From the NCBI GenBank assembly GCA_013286565.1, contig JABDFM010000003.1, forward strand, positions 36,678-100,677: a DNA stretch of 64,000 bases, in the 5' to 3' direction. Of the stretch, positions 1 through 8,377 are shown piece by piece (position 1 is the stretch's first letter; each line of letters starts with the position of its first letter). Origin of the DNA: Bacteroidota bacterium (GTDB lineage: Bacteria > Bacteroidota > Bacteroidia > Sphingobacteriales > Sphingobacteriaceae). The position numbers and the translations under genes were made by a program. The notes beneath the pieces were generated by a model. The model saw only the letters and a program-made list of their open reading frames with translations. It searched no databases and was not told the origin of the DNA.

Positions 1-24
1 TTTCTTTTTAAAGAAATCAAACAT
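1..24 (-). CDS. 5' end of an unidentified gene cut by the window edge
   Basis: On the minus strand an ATG at 22-24 opens a frame reading MFDFFKKK and running off the left edge, two bases after the rfbB stop codon. This tight spacing continues the operon pattern seen upstream. Eight residues are too few to name a family. A short N-terminus of this type occurs in capsule-locus tyrosine phosphatases, but that is only a guess from context. Confidence 0.4.
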
Positions 25-26
25 CT

Positions 27-1079
27 TTAACGATTAGTATATTGTTCATTATAATATTGCTGGTAGTTACCGGAGGTGACATTATTCAGCCACTCTTCAT
101 TGGCAAGATACCAGTCAACGGTCTTCTCAAGCCCCTCTTCAAAAGTAATGCTGGGGGTCCATCCCAATTCATCTTTTATTTTGGTGGCATCTATCGCGTA
201 ACGAAGATCGTGGCCCGCCCTGTCGGTTACATAAGTGATCAGTTTCTCTGATTCCCCCACTTCCCTGCCTAATTTTTTATCTAAGATACGGCATAAATAA
301 AGGATCAAATCGATATTTTTCCATTCGTTATGGCCGCCTATATTATAGGTTTTACCTGCTTTTGCTTGATGAAATATAACGTCAATAGCACGGGCATGAT
401 CTTCTACCCACAACCAGTCGCGGATATTTTCACCCTTTCCATATACAGGAACGGGTTTGCTTTGTTTAATATTGTTAATGGCAAGCGGTATCAGTTTCTC
501 GGGAAAATGATATGATCCATAATTGTTTGAGCAATTAGAGATAACTGCGTTTAACCCATAAGTATCATGATAAGCCCTCACAAAGTGATCAGAGCCAGCT
601 TTTGAAGCTGAATATGGTGAATGTGGGTCATAAGCCGTTTCTTCTGTAAACATACCTGTTTCGCCCAGGCTGCCATATACTTCATCGGTCGAGACATGAT
701 AAAACCGGGTTTCATCATAGCGCCCTTTCCAATTATTTTTCGCGGCATTTAACAGGCTTACTGTGCCCACCACGTTGGTCATCACAAACTCAATGGGATT
801 TGTAATTGACCGGTCCACATGCGATTCGGCGGCCAGGTGTATGATGGCGTCAGGTTGTTCTTCTTCAAAAAGCTGATTGATAAAATCGGTATCAACTATA
901 TCTCCTTTTACAAAGCGATAATTTGGTAAATGCTCAATATCCCTCAAATTAGCCAGGTTACCAGCATAAGTCAATTTATCCAAATTGATAATGGTGTAAT
1001 CGGGGTAGTTCTTTACAAACCGGCGAACAACGTGCGAACCAATAAAACCTGCGCCACCTGTAATGATTATTTTTCGCAT
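27..1079 (-). CDS. rfbB: dTDP-glucose 4,6-dehydratase
   Basis: Converts dTDP-glucose to dTDP-4-keto-6-deoxyglucose, the second step toward dTDP-rhamnose and other deoxysugars, in the cytoplasm. It is a 350-residue extended short-chain dehydrogenase. The Rossmann glycine motif TGGAGFIGS is at residues 7-15, the RmlB-type catalytic triplet T131-D132-E133 is present, and the YxxxK pair is Y156/K160. The length is normal for RmlB. It is the last complete gene of a minus-strand operon and starts 17 nt after galE. rfbA, rfbC and rfbD are not in the window, so the dTDP-rhamnose route is incomplete here. Confidence 0.95.
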   Translation of the reverse strand: MRKIIITGGAGFIGSHVVRRFVKNYPDYTIINLDKLTYAGNLANLRDIEHLPNYRFVKGDIVDTDFINQLFEEEQPDAIIHLAAESHVDRSITNPIEFVMTNVVGTVSLLNAAKNNWKGRYDETRFYHVSTDEVYGSLGETGMFTEETAYDPHSPYSASKAGSDHFVRAYHDTYGLNAVISNCSNNYGSYHFPEKLIPLAINNIKQSKPVPVYGKGENIRDWLWVEDHARAIDVIFHQAKAGKTYNIGGHNEWKNIDLILYLCRILDKKLGREVGESEKLITYVTDRAGHDLRYAIDATKIKDELGWTPSITFEEGLEKTVDWYLANEEWLNNVTSGNYQQYYNEQYTNR

Positions 1080-1096
1080 ACCGTGCAGATATTTAT

Positions 1097-2119
1097 TTAT
1101 AGAGGATTATTTGATATGTATTTTTCCCATTCCCAGGCTGATACCATCATGGTACCTATACCCCGTTCTGCTTTCCATTGTAATTGATCGGCTGATTTGG
1201 AAACATCGCCCCAAACCTTTACGATATCGCCACTGCGGCGCGGGCCTATTTGATAATTCAGCTTAACGCCCGTTTCCCGTTCAAAAGCGGCAATTATTTC
1301 AAGCACGGAATTACCCACCCCTGTGCCGATGTTAAAGACATCATAACCGGCGAAATTGTTTTTTTCCATCAGTTTCAACGCGGCAACATGTGCTTTTCCC
1401 AGGTCAACTACATGGATATAATCCCTGATACAACTGCCATCAGGGGTATCATAATCATCACCAAAAACAGTGATCTTTTCGCGTTTGCCAATAGCCGTTT
1501 GTGTGATAAAAGGCACCAGGTTTTGAGGTACGCCAATTGGCAATTCACCGATCAGCGCTGAAGAGTGCGCACCAACCGGGTTAAAATATCTTAATGCCAC
1601 TACTTTATAGCTGCTGCCAGATGCTACCAGATCGGTCAGTATTTCCTCGGCTATCTGTTTGGTGTTTCCATAAGGTGATTCCGCCTTTTTTGTTGGGGCC
1701 TTTTCAGTAACCGGCAATACATCAGGCTGGCCATAAACGGTGCAACTTGATGAAAAAACGAAATTTAATGGCTTGCCGTAATACGCATTCAATAAGTTAA
1801 TTAATGAATATATATTATTGCGATAGTACTTTAAGGGTAGCTCTACGGACTCTCCCACGGCTTTAAAAGCTGCGAAATGAATGATCCCCGTAATATCAGG
1901 CTCGGCCGTAGCCAGGTTTTTTACTTCATTATCGTCACTCAGGTCTATCTGGTAAAATACCGGCTTATGGCCCGTGATCTTTGTTATCTGATCTAATATT
2001 TTAGGGCTTGAGTTTGAAAGGTCGTCCACAATAACCGGCTCGTAGCCCGCATTGATCAACTCAACCACTGTGTGCGAACCTATGTACCCTAAACCACCCG
2101 TAACTAATATTTTTGACAT
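1097..2119 (-). CDS. galE: UDP-glucose 4-epimerase
   Basis: Interconverts UDP-glucose and UDP-galactose (possibly also the N-acetyl forms) using bound NAD. The 340-residue SDR protein has the nucleotide motif TGGLGYIGS (7-15), a serine-rich catalytic strand SSSCTVYG (123-130), Y150/K154, and the GalE signature RYFNPVGAH. Its ATG overlaps the stop of the upstream decarboxylase gene by one base (TAATG), which suggests translational coupling. Placement with ugd, a decarboxylase and rfbB indicates supply of sugars for exopolysaccharide or LPS rather than Leloir catabolism, since no galactokinase or uridylyltransferase is nearby. Confidence 0.94.
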   Translation of the reverse strand: MSKILVTGGLGYIGSHTVVELINAGYEPVIVDDLSNSSPKILDQITKITGHKPVFYQIDLSDDNEVKNLATAEPDITGIIHFAAFKAVGESVELPLKYYRNNIYSLINLLNAYYGKPLNFVFSSSCTVYGQPDVLPVTEKAPTKKAESPYGNTKQIAEEILTDLVASGSSYKVVALRYFNPVGAHSSALIGELPIGVPQNLVPFITQTAIGKREKITVFGDDYDTPDGSCIRDYIHVVDLGKAHVAALKLMEKNNFAGYDVFNIGTGVGNSVLEIIAAFERETGVKLNYQIGPRRSGDIVKVWGDVSKSADQLQWKAERGIGTMMVSAWEWEKYISNNPL

Positions 2120-3105
2120 TATTGTTTATTGTAGTAAGTAAAATCTTTATGCAGAATTTCTTTTTCGGGAAGCGATTTAAAATACTCATAAGTGATCTTT
2201 AAACCCTCGCTTCTTGAAATTTTAGGCTCCCACCCTAATATACTTTTTGCTTTAGTAATATCTGGCCGTCGCTGTTTCGGATCGTCAACCGGAAGCGGCA
2301 AACTCACCAGCTTTTGATCTGTCCCTGTAAGCTTAATAATTTCTTCGCCAAACTGGCGTATGGTAATTTCATCGGGGTTGCCGATATTAACCGGCAACGC
2401 ATAATCGCTGAAAAGTAATCGGTAAATACCTTCTACCAGGTCGTCCACATAGCAAAACGAACGGGTTTGCGAGCCATCGCCAAACATGGTCAATGATTCG
2501 CCTCTTAAAGCCTGGCCTATAAAGGCAGGTAAAACACGCCCGTCATTCAGTCGCATACGCGGCCCGTAAGTATTGAATATCCTTACGATGCGCGTTTCGA
2601 GGCCATGAAAAGTATGATAGGCCATTGTAATGGCTTCCTGGAAACGCTTGGCTTCATCATAAACACCCCTCGGCCCGATTGGGTTTACATTACCCCAATA
2701 TTCTTCGGGTTGCGGATTTACATTTGGATCGCCGTAAACTTCGGATGTAGAGGCGATCAGCATCCGGGCTTTTTTTGAACGTGCCAAACCTAACAGGTTA
2801 TGCGTACCTAACGAGCCTACTTTTAAAGTCTGTATGGGTATCTTTAAATAATCTATAGGGCTTGCGGGCGATGCAAAGTGCAATATGTAATGCAGTTCAC
2901 CGGGAACATACACAAACTTTGAAACATCGTGATGGTAAAATTCAAAGTTCTCCAGTTTAAACAGGTGCTCAATATTACGCAGATCACCTGTGATCAGGTT
3001 ATCCATTGCAATAACATGGTAATCCTCTTTAATAAAGCGGTCGCAAAGGTGCGAACCTAAAAATCCGGCGGCCCCGGTTATCAATACACGTTTGCGGTTA
3101 GCCAT
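2119..3105 (-). CDS. UDP-glucuronic acid decarboxylase (UDP-xylose synthase type)
   Basis: Likely converts UDP-glucuronate to UDP-xylose through a 4-keto intermediate. It is a 328-residue extended SDR with [10 protein letters not shown] at 10-19, the YDEAKR active-site segment, and the decarboxylase-type stretches [10 protein letters not shown] and [11 protein letters not shown]. The length fits single-domain bacterial UXS enzymes and not the ArnA fusion. It lies directly after ugd, which makes its substrate. Both its start and its stop form one-base TAATG overlaps with neighbouring genes. A UDP-apiose/xylose-type variant cannot be excluded from motifs alone. Confidence 0.9.
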   Translation of the reverse strand: MANRKRVLITGAAGFLGSHLCDRFIKEDYHVIAMDNLITGDLRNIEHLFKLENFEFYHHDVSKFVYVPGELHYILHFASPASPIDYLKIPIQTLKVGSLGTHNLLGLARSKKARMLIASTSEVYGDPNVNPQPEEYWGNVNPIGPRGVYDEAKRFQEAITMAYHTFHGLETRIVRIFNTYGPRMRLNDGRVLPAFIGQALRGESLTMFGDGSQTRSFCYVDDLVEGIYRLLFSDYALPVNIGNPDEITIRQFGEEIIKLTGTDQKLVSLPLPVDDPKQRRPDITKAKSILGWEPKISRSEGLKITYEYFKSLPEKEILHKDFTYYNKQ

Positions 3106-4415
3106 TATGCAATTACTTTTCTTCCAATACTATTATAGTAAAAACCGCAATCGATCATCTTTTCCAGATCATACAAATTACGACCGTCAAAAATAACCTT
3201 ATTTTTCAGGAATTTTTCAAGCAGATCAAAATCCGGCGTCCTGAAAACCGACCACTCTGTAACGATCAATAATGCATCGGCATCTTTTAACGCATCATAC
3301 TGGTCGGCAGCATAATTGATCTTATCTCCTAACAAAGTTTTTACATTGTTCATCGCTTCGGGATCAAAAACGCTTACGGTAGCACCTTCTTTTAGCAATT
3401 CATCAATTACATACAATGATGGCGCTTCGCGTATATCATCTGTTTCAGGTTTGAAAGCAAGGCCCCACAAGGCAAACTTTTTACCTTTAATATCTCCTTT
3501 AAAATATTTCTTCACTTTCTCAACCAGCACTTTTTTCTGAATTTCATTTACGCCCATCACTGCGTTCAGGATTTTAAAGTCATATTTATTTTCCTGAGCC
3601 GATTTAGCCAGCGCCTGCACATCCTTCGGAAAGCAACTGCCCCCATAACCTATGCCCGAAAATAAAAATCGTTTGCCAATACGGTCATCGGCCCCAATGC
3701 CGCGCCTCACCATATCCACATCAGCACCCACCAGTTCGCAAAGGTTAGCGATCTCATTCATAAAGGATATTTTTGTGGCCAGGAATGAATTGGCGGCATA
3801 TTTTGTTAACTCGGACGAACGTTCGTCCATATAAACAATAGGGTTACCCTGGCGTACATAAGGCGAATATATTTCGGCCATTAATTTACGAGCCCGTTCG
3901 TCAAGTGTCCCTATTACCACGCGGTCTGGTTTCATAAAATCATCTACCGCTACACCTTCTCGCAGGAACTCTGGGTTTGATACCACGGCAAATTCAACAT
4001 CAGTATGCTCCTCCAATACTGCCCTAACCTTATCAGCAGTGCCAACCGGAACTGTTGATTTGGTAACAATAACCTTATATTCTGTAATTATTTTGGCAAT
4101 ATCCTTTGCGGCGCCCAATACAAAGCTCAGATCAGCCGAACCATCTCCTCCAGGGGGAGTTGGCAACGCCATAAAAATGATTTTTGCATCAGTTATAGCT
4201 TCGGCCAGGTTAGTGGTAAAATGCAACCTGCCCTGGTTAATATTACGGTGAAACAAAAGCTCGAGCCCGGGCTCATAAATAGGAAGCTTACCCTCCTTCA
4301 TCATTTCAACCTTTTTTTCATTAATGTCAACACAAGTAACCTGGTTCCCGGTTTCGGACAAACAAGTACCGGTAACCAAACCCACATATCCTGTACCAAC
4401 TACAGCAATTTTCAT
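3105..4415 (-). CDS. ugd: UDP-glucose 6-dehydrogenase
   Basis: Oxidises UDP-glucose twice with NAD to UDP-glucuronate in the cytoplasm. The 436-residue protein has the N-terminal Rossmann motif GTGYVGL (7-13), the central substrate-binding region, and the catalytic cysteine C261 in [10 protein letters not shown], followed by the C-terminal UDP-binding domain. It is the first gene of the minus-strand nucleotide-sugar operon (ugd, decarboxylase, galE, rfbB) and is divergent from waaA. The region separating the two start codons is short and probably holds both promoters. Confidence 0.95.
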   Translation of the reverse strand: MKIAVVGTGYVGLVTGTCLSETGNQVTCVDINEKKVEMMKEGKLPIYEPGLELLFHRNINQGRLHFTTNLAEAITDAKIIFMALPTPPGGDGSADLSFVLGAAKDIAKIITEYKVIVTKSTVPVGTADKVRAVLEEHTDVEFAVVSNPEFLREGVAVDDFMKPDRVVIGTLDERARKLMAEIYSPYVRQGNPIVYMDERSSELTKYAANSFLATKISFMNEIANLCELVGADVDMVRRGIGADDRIGKRFLFSGIGYGGSCFPKDVQALAKSAQENKYDFKILNAVMGVNEIQKKVLVEKVKKYFKGDIKGKKFALWGLAFKPETDDIREAPSLYVIDELLKEGATVSVFDPEAMNNVKTLLGDKINYAADQYDALKDADALLIVTEWSVFRTPDFDLLEKFLKNKVIFDGRNLYDLEKMIDCGFYYNSIGRKVIA

Positions 4416-4553
4416 AGTATAATTTGTTTTTTAATGGATATGAAGCTATCATGGCTCTTTATTTTTTTAGGGGCAACCATGATGGTTTCATACGTATTTA
4501 TCTTTTTATTGTTATTACTTTTATCCCCGACGAAGGTAAGAATTTCAAATTCA

Positions 4554-5771
4554 ATGTTGCTGATTTATAACTTAGTAGTTAGATTTTATTTCATTCTGAT
4601 ATTTATTGCTTCTTTTTTTAATAAAAAAGCAAAATTTTGGATCAATGGGCGAAAAAAAGTCAATTACCAAAATTTCCAGAAAAGTGCTTGGTTTCATTTT
4701 GCCTCACTGGGTGAATATGAGCAGGGTTTGCCTGTATTAATTCGTTTCAGATCAGATCATCCCAACGTTAAAATCGTTATAACGTTTTTTTCACCATCTG
4801 GTTACGAGATCAGGAAAAATACACCTTATGCCGATGCTGTTTATTACCTGCCACTGGATACTGCCGCCAATGCCAGCCATTTTATTGACACTATAAATCC
4901 ATCCATAGCCGTTTTTACCAAATACGAGTACTGGTACCATTTTTTTAATGAACTGCACCGGCGCAACATTCCATTGTATATGATTTCAAGTATTTTCCGC
5001 CGCGGCCAGGTGTTTTTTAAATGGTATGGCGGCCTGCACCGCCGGATGCTGACTTTTGTATCCCACTTTTTTGTACAGGATGAGGATTCCAAAATTCTTT
5101 TGCAGCAATTAGGTATCACCCAGGTAACCGTTAGCGGCGATACCCGTTTCGACAGGGTGTGGGCAAATGCAAAGGAACCTAAATCAGTACCCGGCATCAA
5201 TGAATTTAAAAACGGGCGTAAGCTATTCATAGCAGGCAGCACCTGGCCCGAAGACGAGCAGTTGGTAGCGCAATTGGTAAAAGATCACCCTCACTGGAAA
5301 TTCATATTTGCCCCGCATGAAATCAGTGAAGAAAAGATAGCTAACTTAATCAGCTTACTACCCGCAAATACCATCAAATATTCACAACTCACTGCTGGCA
5401 ACTCACCAAACACCACTCACCAAACACTTATTATCGACAATATCGGCATGTTATCGTCTCTTTATCAATATGCTGATATCGCCTACATCGGTGGTGGCTT
5501 TGGTGCAGGCATACATAATACGCTGGAGGCAGCGGCTTTTGGGTTGCCAGTCATCTTCGGTCCCAATTACGATAAATTTAAAGAGGCGAAAGACCTGATC
5601 GCTTTACAAACCGGGTTCAGTATCAGCAATGAGGGTGAATTGAAGAAAATCTTTTCTTTCTTGGTTGAGGATGAAAAAAGGCATCATTCCATCAGCCAAA
5701 AAACAACAGATTATGTAAGAAATCATACGGGAGCTACGGAAACTATTATGGTTTATTTAATAAATTCTTAA
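4554..5771 (+). CDS. waaA: 3-deoxy-D-manno-octulosonic acid (Kdo) transferase
   Basis: Transfers Kdo from CMP-Kdo to the lipid A precursor at the cytoplasmic face of the inner membrane. From ATG 4554 the protein has 405 residues: an N-terminal membrane anchor beginning MLLIYNLVVRFYF, a GT30 N-domain with the acceptor-binding ASLGEYEQG segment, and a C-terminal nucleotide-binding domain with GGGFGAGIHNTLEAAAFG and the downstream KFKEA. The frame stays open upstream. An in-frame ATG at 4434 would add a second hydrophobic helix of 40 residues. I prefer 4554 because the family normally begins at this point and an AAGGTAAG purine stretch precedes it. Confidence 0.9.
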   Translation: MLLIYNLVVRFYFILIFIASFFNKKAKFWINGRKKVNYQNFQKSAWFHFASLGEYEQGLPVLIRFRSDHPNVKIVITFFSPSGYEIRKNTPYADAVYYLPLDTAANASHFIDTINPSIAVFTKYEYWYHFFNELHRRNIPLYMISSIFRRGQVFFKWYGGLHRRMLTFVSHFFVQDEDSKILLQQLGITQVTVSGDTRFDRVWANAKEPKSVPGINEFKNGRKLFIAGSTWPEDEQLVAQLVKDHPHWKFIFAPHEISEEKIANLISLLPANTIKYSQLTAGNSPNTTHQTLIIDNIGMLSSLYQYADIAYIGGGFGAGIHNTLEAAAFGLPVIFGPNYDKFKEAKDLIALQTGFSISNEGELKKIFSFLVEDEKRHHSISQKTTDYVRNHTGATETIMVYLINS

Positions 5772-5782
5772 TATTGCCAACT

Positions 5783-6619
5783 ATGGGTTTTTTACAAATT
5801 CCGGGTTTAGGCAAGGTGCATTTTCATGAATATGGCAGCGGTAAAAAACCGCTGCTGGCTTTTCATGGCTATGGCATGACCGGGAAACAGTTCCATGTAT
5901 TAAAAAACTCTGTCTTACCCGAGTATCATGTTTATGGCTTCGACCATTTTTTCCATGGCGAAAGTGACCTGGATGGTTGGACCGAACAGCAGATATTAGC
6001 CGGTATGCCTAAAGTTATGGTTCGCGCTTACCTGGACGAATGGTTTAAAATTCATGGCAAACAAAAGGTTTCGGTGATGGGCTATTCCATCGGCGCAAAC
6101 CTGGCGTTGATACTCGTTGAGGAATATCCTGAGATGATAGAAGACATCATTTTGATGGCACCCGATGGATTATCTGTTTACAAAGGCTTTCATTTCCTGG
6201 TGCATAAGCCTGTCGGTAAATACCTTTTTGGGTTGGCTACCAAAAGCAAATGGCTTGCCCCGTCGCTGCTTAAAAATTTGAGGAAAGTACGCTTTATTGA
6301 TGAAAGTCTTTATAACATCGCTTATAATGAAGTAGATACCGGAAAGAAAAGATTGGATGTTTATTATACCCTCAACATCATCAGGATGCTAAAGCCGGAC
6401 GCGAACAAAGTAGCAGGGATGATAAATCAGCATCAAATTAAGTGTATATTGATATTTGGCAGGGATGATAAATTATTCCCAAAATCAGCTGCGATGCCCT
6501 TTATTAATCAACTGGATAATGCCGAGGTGCATGAGGTGCCTTTAGGCCATTGGCTGGTTATTGCCACATTGGACGAGTATTTAGCACCCCAACCCCTCTC
6601 CAATGGAGAGGGGCCTTAG
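5783..6619 (+). CDS. alpha/beta hydrolase
   Basis: Serine hydrolase of the alpha/beta fold, substrate unknown. Visible elements are an oxyanion-hole strand FHGYGMTG, the nucleophile elbow GYSIGAN, an acid residue in FGRDDKLF, and a late catalytic histidine in PLGHWLVI. No signal peptide is seen, so it is probably cytoplasmic. The ATG at 5783 is chosen over a TTG three codons upstream. Its last 12 codons (APQPLSNGEGP and stop) are read from a GC-rich palindromic repeat (6586-6618), so the natural C-terminus has been altered by repeat insertion. It lies 11 nt after waaA and is probably cotranscribed. Confidence 0.85.
   Translation: MGFLQIPGLGKVHFHEYGSGKKPLLAFHGYGMTGKQFHVLKNSVLPEYHVYGFDHFFHGESDLDGWTEQQILAGMPKVMVRAYLDEWFKIHGKQKVSVMGYSIGANLALILVEEYPEMIEDIILMAPDGLSVYKGFHFLVHKPVGKYLFGLATKSKWLAPSLLKNLRKVRFIDESLYNIAYNEVDTGKKRLDVYYTLNIIRMLKPDANKVAGMINQHQIKCILIFGRDDKLFPKSAAMPFINQLDNAEVHEVPLGHWLVIATLDEYLAPQPLSNGEGP
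6586..6618. repeat. GC-rich palindromic repeat, copy 1 (inside coding sequence)
   Basis: A perfect 9-bp stem, CCCCTCTCC / GGAGAGGGG with loop AAT (6593-6613), is flanked by ACCCCAA and CCTTA. The same core recurs near 9688, 19111 and 62736, and related forms occur at 24708 and 62664. This copy forms the 3' end of the hydrolase gene and supplies a possible ATG for the acyltransferase frame. Confidence 0.85.
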
Positions 6620-6644
6620 TTCATTATTTATTAGATTTGTCTGG

Positions 6645-7268
6645 ATGATACCACAACGCCGCAGTACATTTATTACCAAATTGTTTGCACCATACCTGGC
6701 ATACAAGCTGCGCAAGGCATTCCATGTTTTTAAACACGACGGGGTGGACATCATGTCGGGGCATTCCATCCTGTTATTATGCAATCATTTTAGCTGGTGG
6801 GATGGATTCTGGGCCGGGCAATTAACGCATACTTACCTGCACCGCGATTTTCATATTATGATGCAAGAAGATCATATCAAAAAAAGGATGTTCTTTAATC
6901 GTTTGGGCGGGTTCTCGATCAATAGGAAATCAAAAGAAGTGATTACGTCTTTACAGTATGCCGCAACCCTGCTTGGTGATCCTAAGAACCTGGTTACCAT
7001 TTTCCCGCAGGGGGAATTGGTATCCAATCATACAGAAGAAATAAATATAGAGCGTGGTATCGATTATATCGTAAAAAAAATAAAAGGCGATTGCCAGGTC
7101 ATCTATTATTCGGCCTTCATCGAGTATTTTGAGAGCCTGAAGCCATCAGTGTATATTCATTTTTTAAACTGCGGTACCAACCATGATTTTGATTATGAAA
7201 AGGTAAAGGTTTTAATCAACGATCATCATAAAAAAGCGCTGAAAGAACAGGTAAATGTAAAACACTGA
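6645..7268 (+). CDS. 1-acyl-glycerol-phosphate acyltransferase-like protein
   Basis: Membrane-associated acyltransferase of the PlsC-like superfamily, probably acting in phospholipid or lipid A-related acylation. It shows the NHFSWWD block (HX4D catalytic motif) and the FPQGE block corresponding to the family's FPEGT phosphate-binding motif. From ATG 6645 it has 207 residues, a compact single domain. An in-frame ATG at 6603 adds 14 residues but lies inside the palindromic repeat and would overlap the hydrolase gene by 17 nt, so I prefer the downstream start. Acyl donor and acceptor cannot be told from the sequence. Confidence 0.82.
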   Translation: MIPQRRSTFITKLFAPYLAYKLRKAFHVFKHDGVDIMSGHSILLLCNHFSWWDGFWAGQLTHTYLHRDFHIMMQEDHIKKRMFFNRLGGFSINRKSKEVITSLQYAATLLGDPKNLVTIFPQGELVSNHTEEINIERGIDYIVKKIKGDCQVIYYSAFIEYFESLKPSVYIHFLNCGTNHDFDYEKVKVLINDHHKKALKEQVNVKH

Positions 7269-7311
7269 GACCGGGTGTTAAAAACCTTGGTTCAAACCAT
7301 TTTTTTTGCCG

Positions 7312-7319
7312 TAAATTTG
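7312..7319 (+). promoter_or_regulatory. -7 promoter motif of ispH
   Basis: TAAATTTG matches the Bacteroidota -7 consensus TAnnTTTG. A TTG lies at 7287-7289, 22 nt upstream, longer than the ideal 19. The box ends 7 nt before the ispH ATG, so the 5' leader is nearly absent. Confidence 0.6.
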
Positions 7320-7326
7320 CAACGCA

Positions 7327-8178
7327 ATGAGCAAGTATAACTTACAGGTGAGTATTGACGCAGATTCGGGCTTTTGCTTTGGCGTGGTATATGCCATTGA
7401 CATGGCCGAAGAGATACTGGCCGAAGATGGCTACCTGTATTGCCTGGGCGATATTGTGCATAATGATGAGGAAGTGGAAAGGCTGAAAGCCAAAGGCCTG
7501 CGCATCATTGAGCATGACGACCTGAAAGACCTGCACAATGAAAAGGTACTGATCCGCGCGCATGGCGAGGCCCCGGAAACTTATCGTTTAGCTTTAGAGA
7601 ATAATATTATGCTGATAGATGCCTCTTGCCCGGTAGTTTTAAAGCTGCAAAACCGGATAAAGACCTCGCACGACAGCGACGAAAAAATATTGATATTCGG
7701 CAAGCATGGTCATGCCGAGGTGATTGGGCTTGCCGGGCAAACTAATAATGAGGCGCTGGTTTTCCAGGATATTGCCGAACTGGACAATGTTGAACTGCCT
7801 GAAAAGATCACCTTATACAGCCAGACCACCAAAAGCACCGAAAAATTCTACAATATCAAAAACGAATTGATATCAAGGGGATATGATGTAAGGGCGAATG
7901 ATACCATTTGCCGCCAGGTATCCAACCGGGATAAGGACCTGCCCGCATTTGTGACAAAGTTTGATAAGATCGTATTTGTATCGGGCCGTAAATCATCCAA
8001 CGGAAAAGTGTTGTTCGAGGTTTGCCGCAAACATAATCCCAACACTTATTTTATATCATCTTCTGATGAGCTCAATAGCTCCATGTTTACTCCCGGCGAT
8101 AAAGTGGGCATAGCCGGGGCCACATCCACCCCCATGTGGTTAATGGAAGAGGTTAAGGCTGAGTTGGAGAAATACTAG
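7327..8178 (+). CDS. ispH: 4-hydroxy-3-methylbut-2-enyl diphosphate reductase
   Basis: Last enzyme of the methylerythritol phosphate pathway. It reduces HMBPP to IPP and DMAPP with an iron-sulfur cluster. The three cluster cysteines are C17 (GFCFGV), C101 (DASCPVV) and C195 (DTICRQVSNRD). The GKHGHAEVIG segment carries the family's catalytic Glu (E131), and QTT and ATSTPMW complete the active site. The length of 283 residues is normal for the short bacterial form. It has its own promoter and does not depend on the upstream lipid genes. Confidence 0.96.
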   Translation: MSKYNLQVSIDADSGFCFGVVYAIDMAEEILAEDGYLYCLGDIVHNDEEVERLKAKGLRIIEHDDLKDLHNEKVLIRAHGEAPETYRLALENNIMLIDASCPVVLKLQNRIKTSHDSDEKILIFGKHGHAEVIGLAGQTNNEALVFQDIAELDNVELPEKITLYSQTTKSTEKFYNIKNELISRGYDVRANDTICRQVSNRDKDLPAFVTKFDKIVFVSGRKSSNGKVLFEVCRKHNPNTYFISSSDELNSSMFTPGDKVGIAGATSTPMWLMEEVKAELEKY

Positions 8179-8194
8179 GCCCAAATACCCATCC

Positions 8195-8288
8195 TGTCAT
8201 TTCGACGAGGAACGAGGAGAAATCTTAAAGAAGCGAAAAGCGGGTCATGCAAGTTGTATAAGATTTCTCTCTGCCGTTCGAAATGACA
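8195..8288. repeat. 94-bp imperfect palindromic element, copy 1
   Basis: The ends TGTCATTTCG and CGTTCGAAATGACA are inverted. Inside, GAGGAGAAATCTTA is mirrored by TAAGATTTCTCTC. A second copy with a different centre lies at 19154-19248. The element fills most of the gap between ispH and hemH and encodes no protein. It resembles REP-like elements that could fold in RNA. Confidence 0.85.
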
Positions 8289-8318
8289 AGTTTCTATTTT
8301 TTCATCAATTCGTAATAA

Positions 8319-8342
8319 TTCCCCTGTTAGGGGGTTAGGGGC
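8319..8342. repeat. short C/G-rich hairpin between ispH and hemH
   Basis: ATTCCCCTGTTAGGGGGTTAG and the following GGGGCC can pair as CCCC/GGGG. It is related in style to the GC-rich repeat family but shorter, so membership is uncertain. Confidence 0.45.
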
Positions 8343-8353
8343 CAAAATTATTT

Positions 8354-8361
8354 TACTTTTG
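8354..8361 (+). promoter_or_regulatory. -7 promoter motif of hemH
   Basis: TACTTTTG fits TAnnTTTG and ends 16 nt before the hemH ATG. No convincing -33 box was found, because the expected position falls in the hairpin repeat. Confidence 0.5.
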
Positions 8362-8377
8362 CCACCACAAAATTATT

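Noticed and set aside
4221-4553. Long N-terminal extension of waaA
   Set aside because: The extra sequence overlaps ugd on the other strand up to 4415 and reads as low-quality protein. The family starts at the MLLIYN segment.
6586-6618. Possible CRISPR or insertion-sequence end
   Set aside because: Copies are dispersed and not regularly spaced; no cas gene or transposase was seen in the window.
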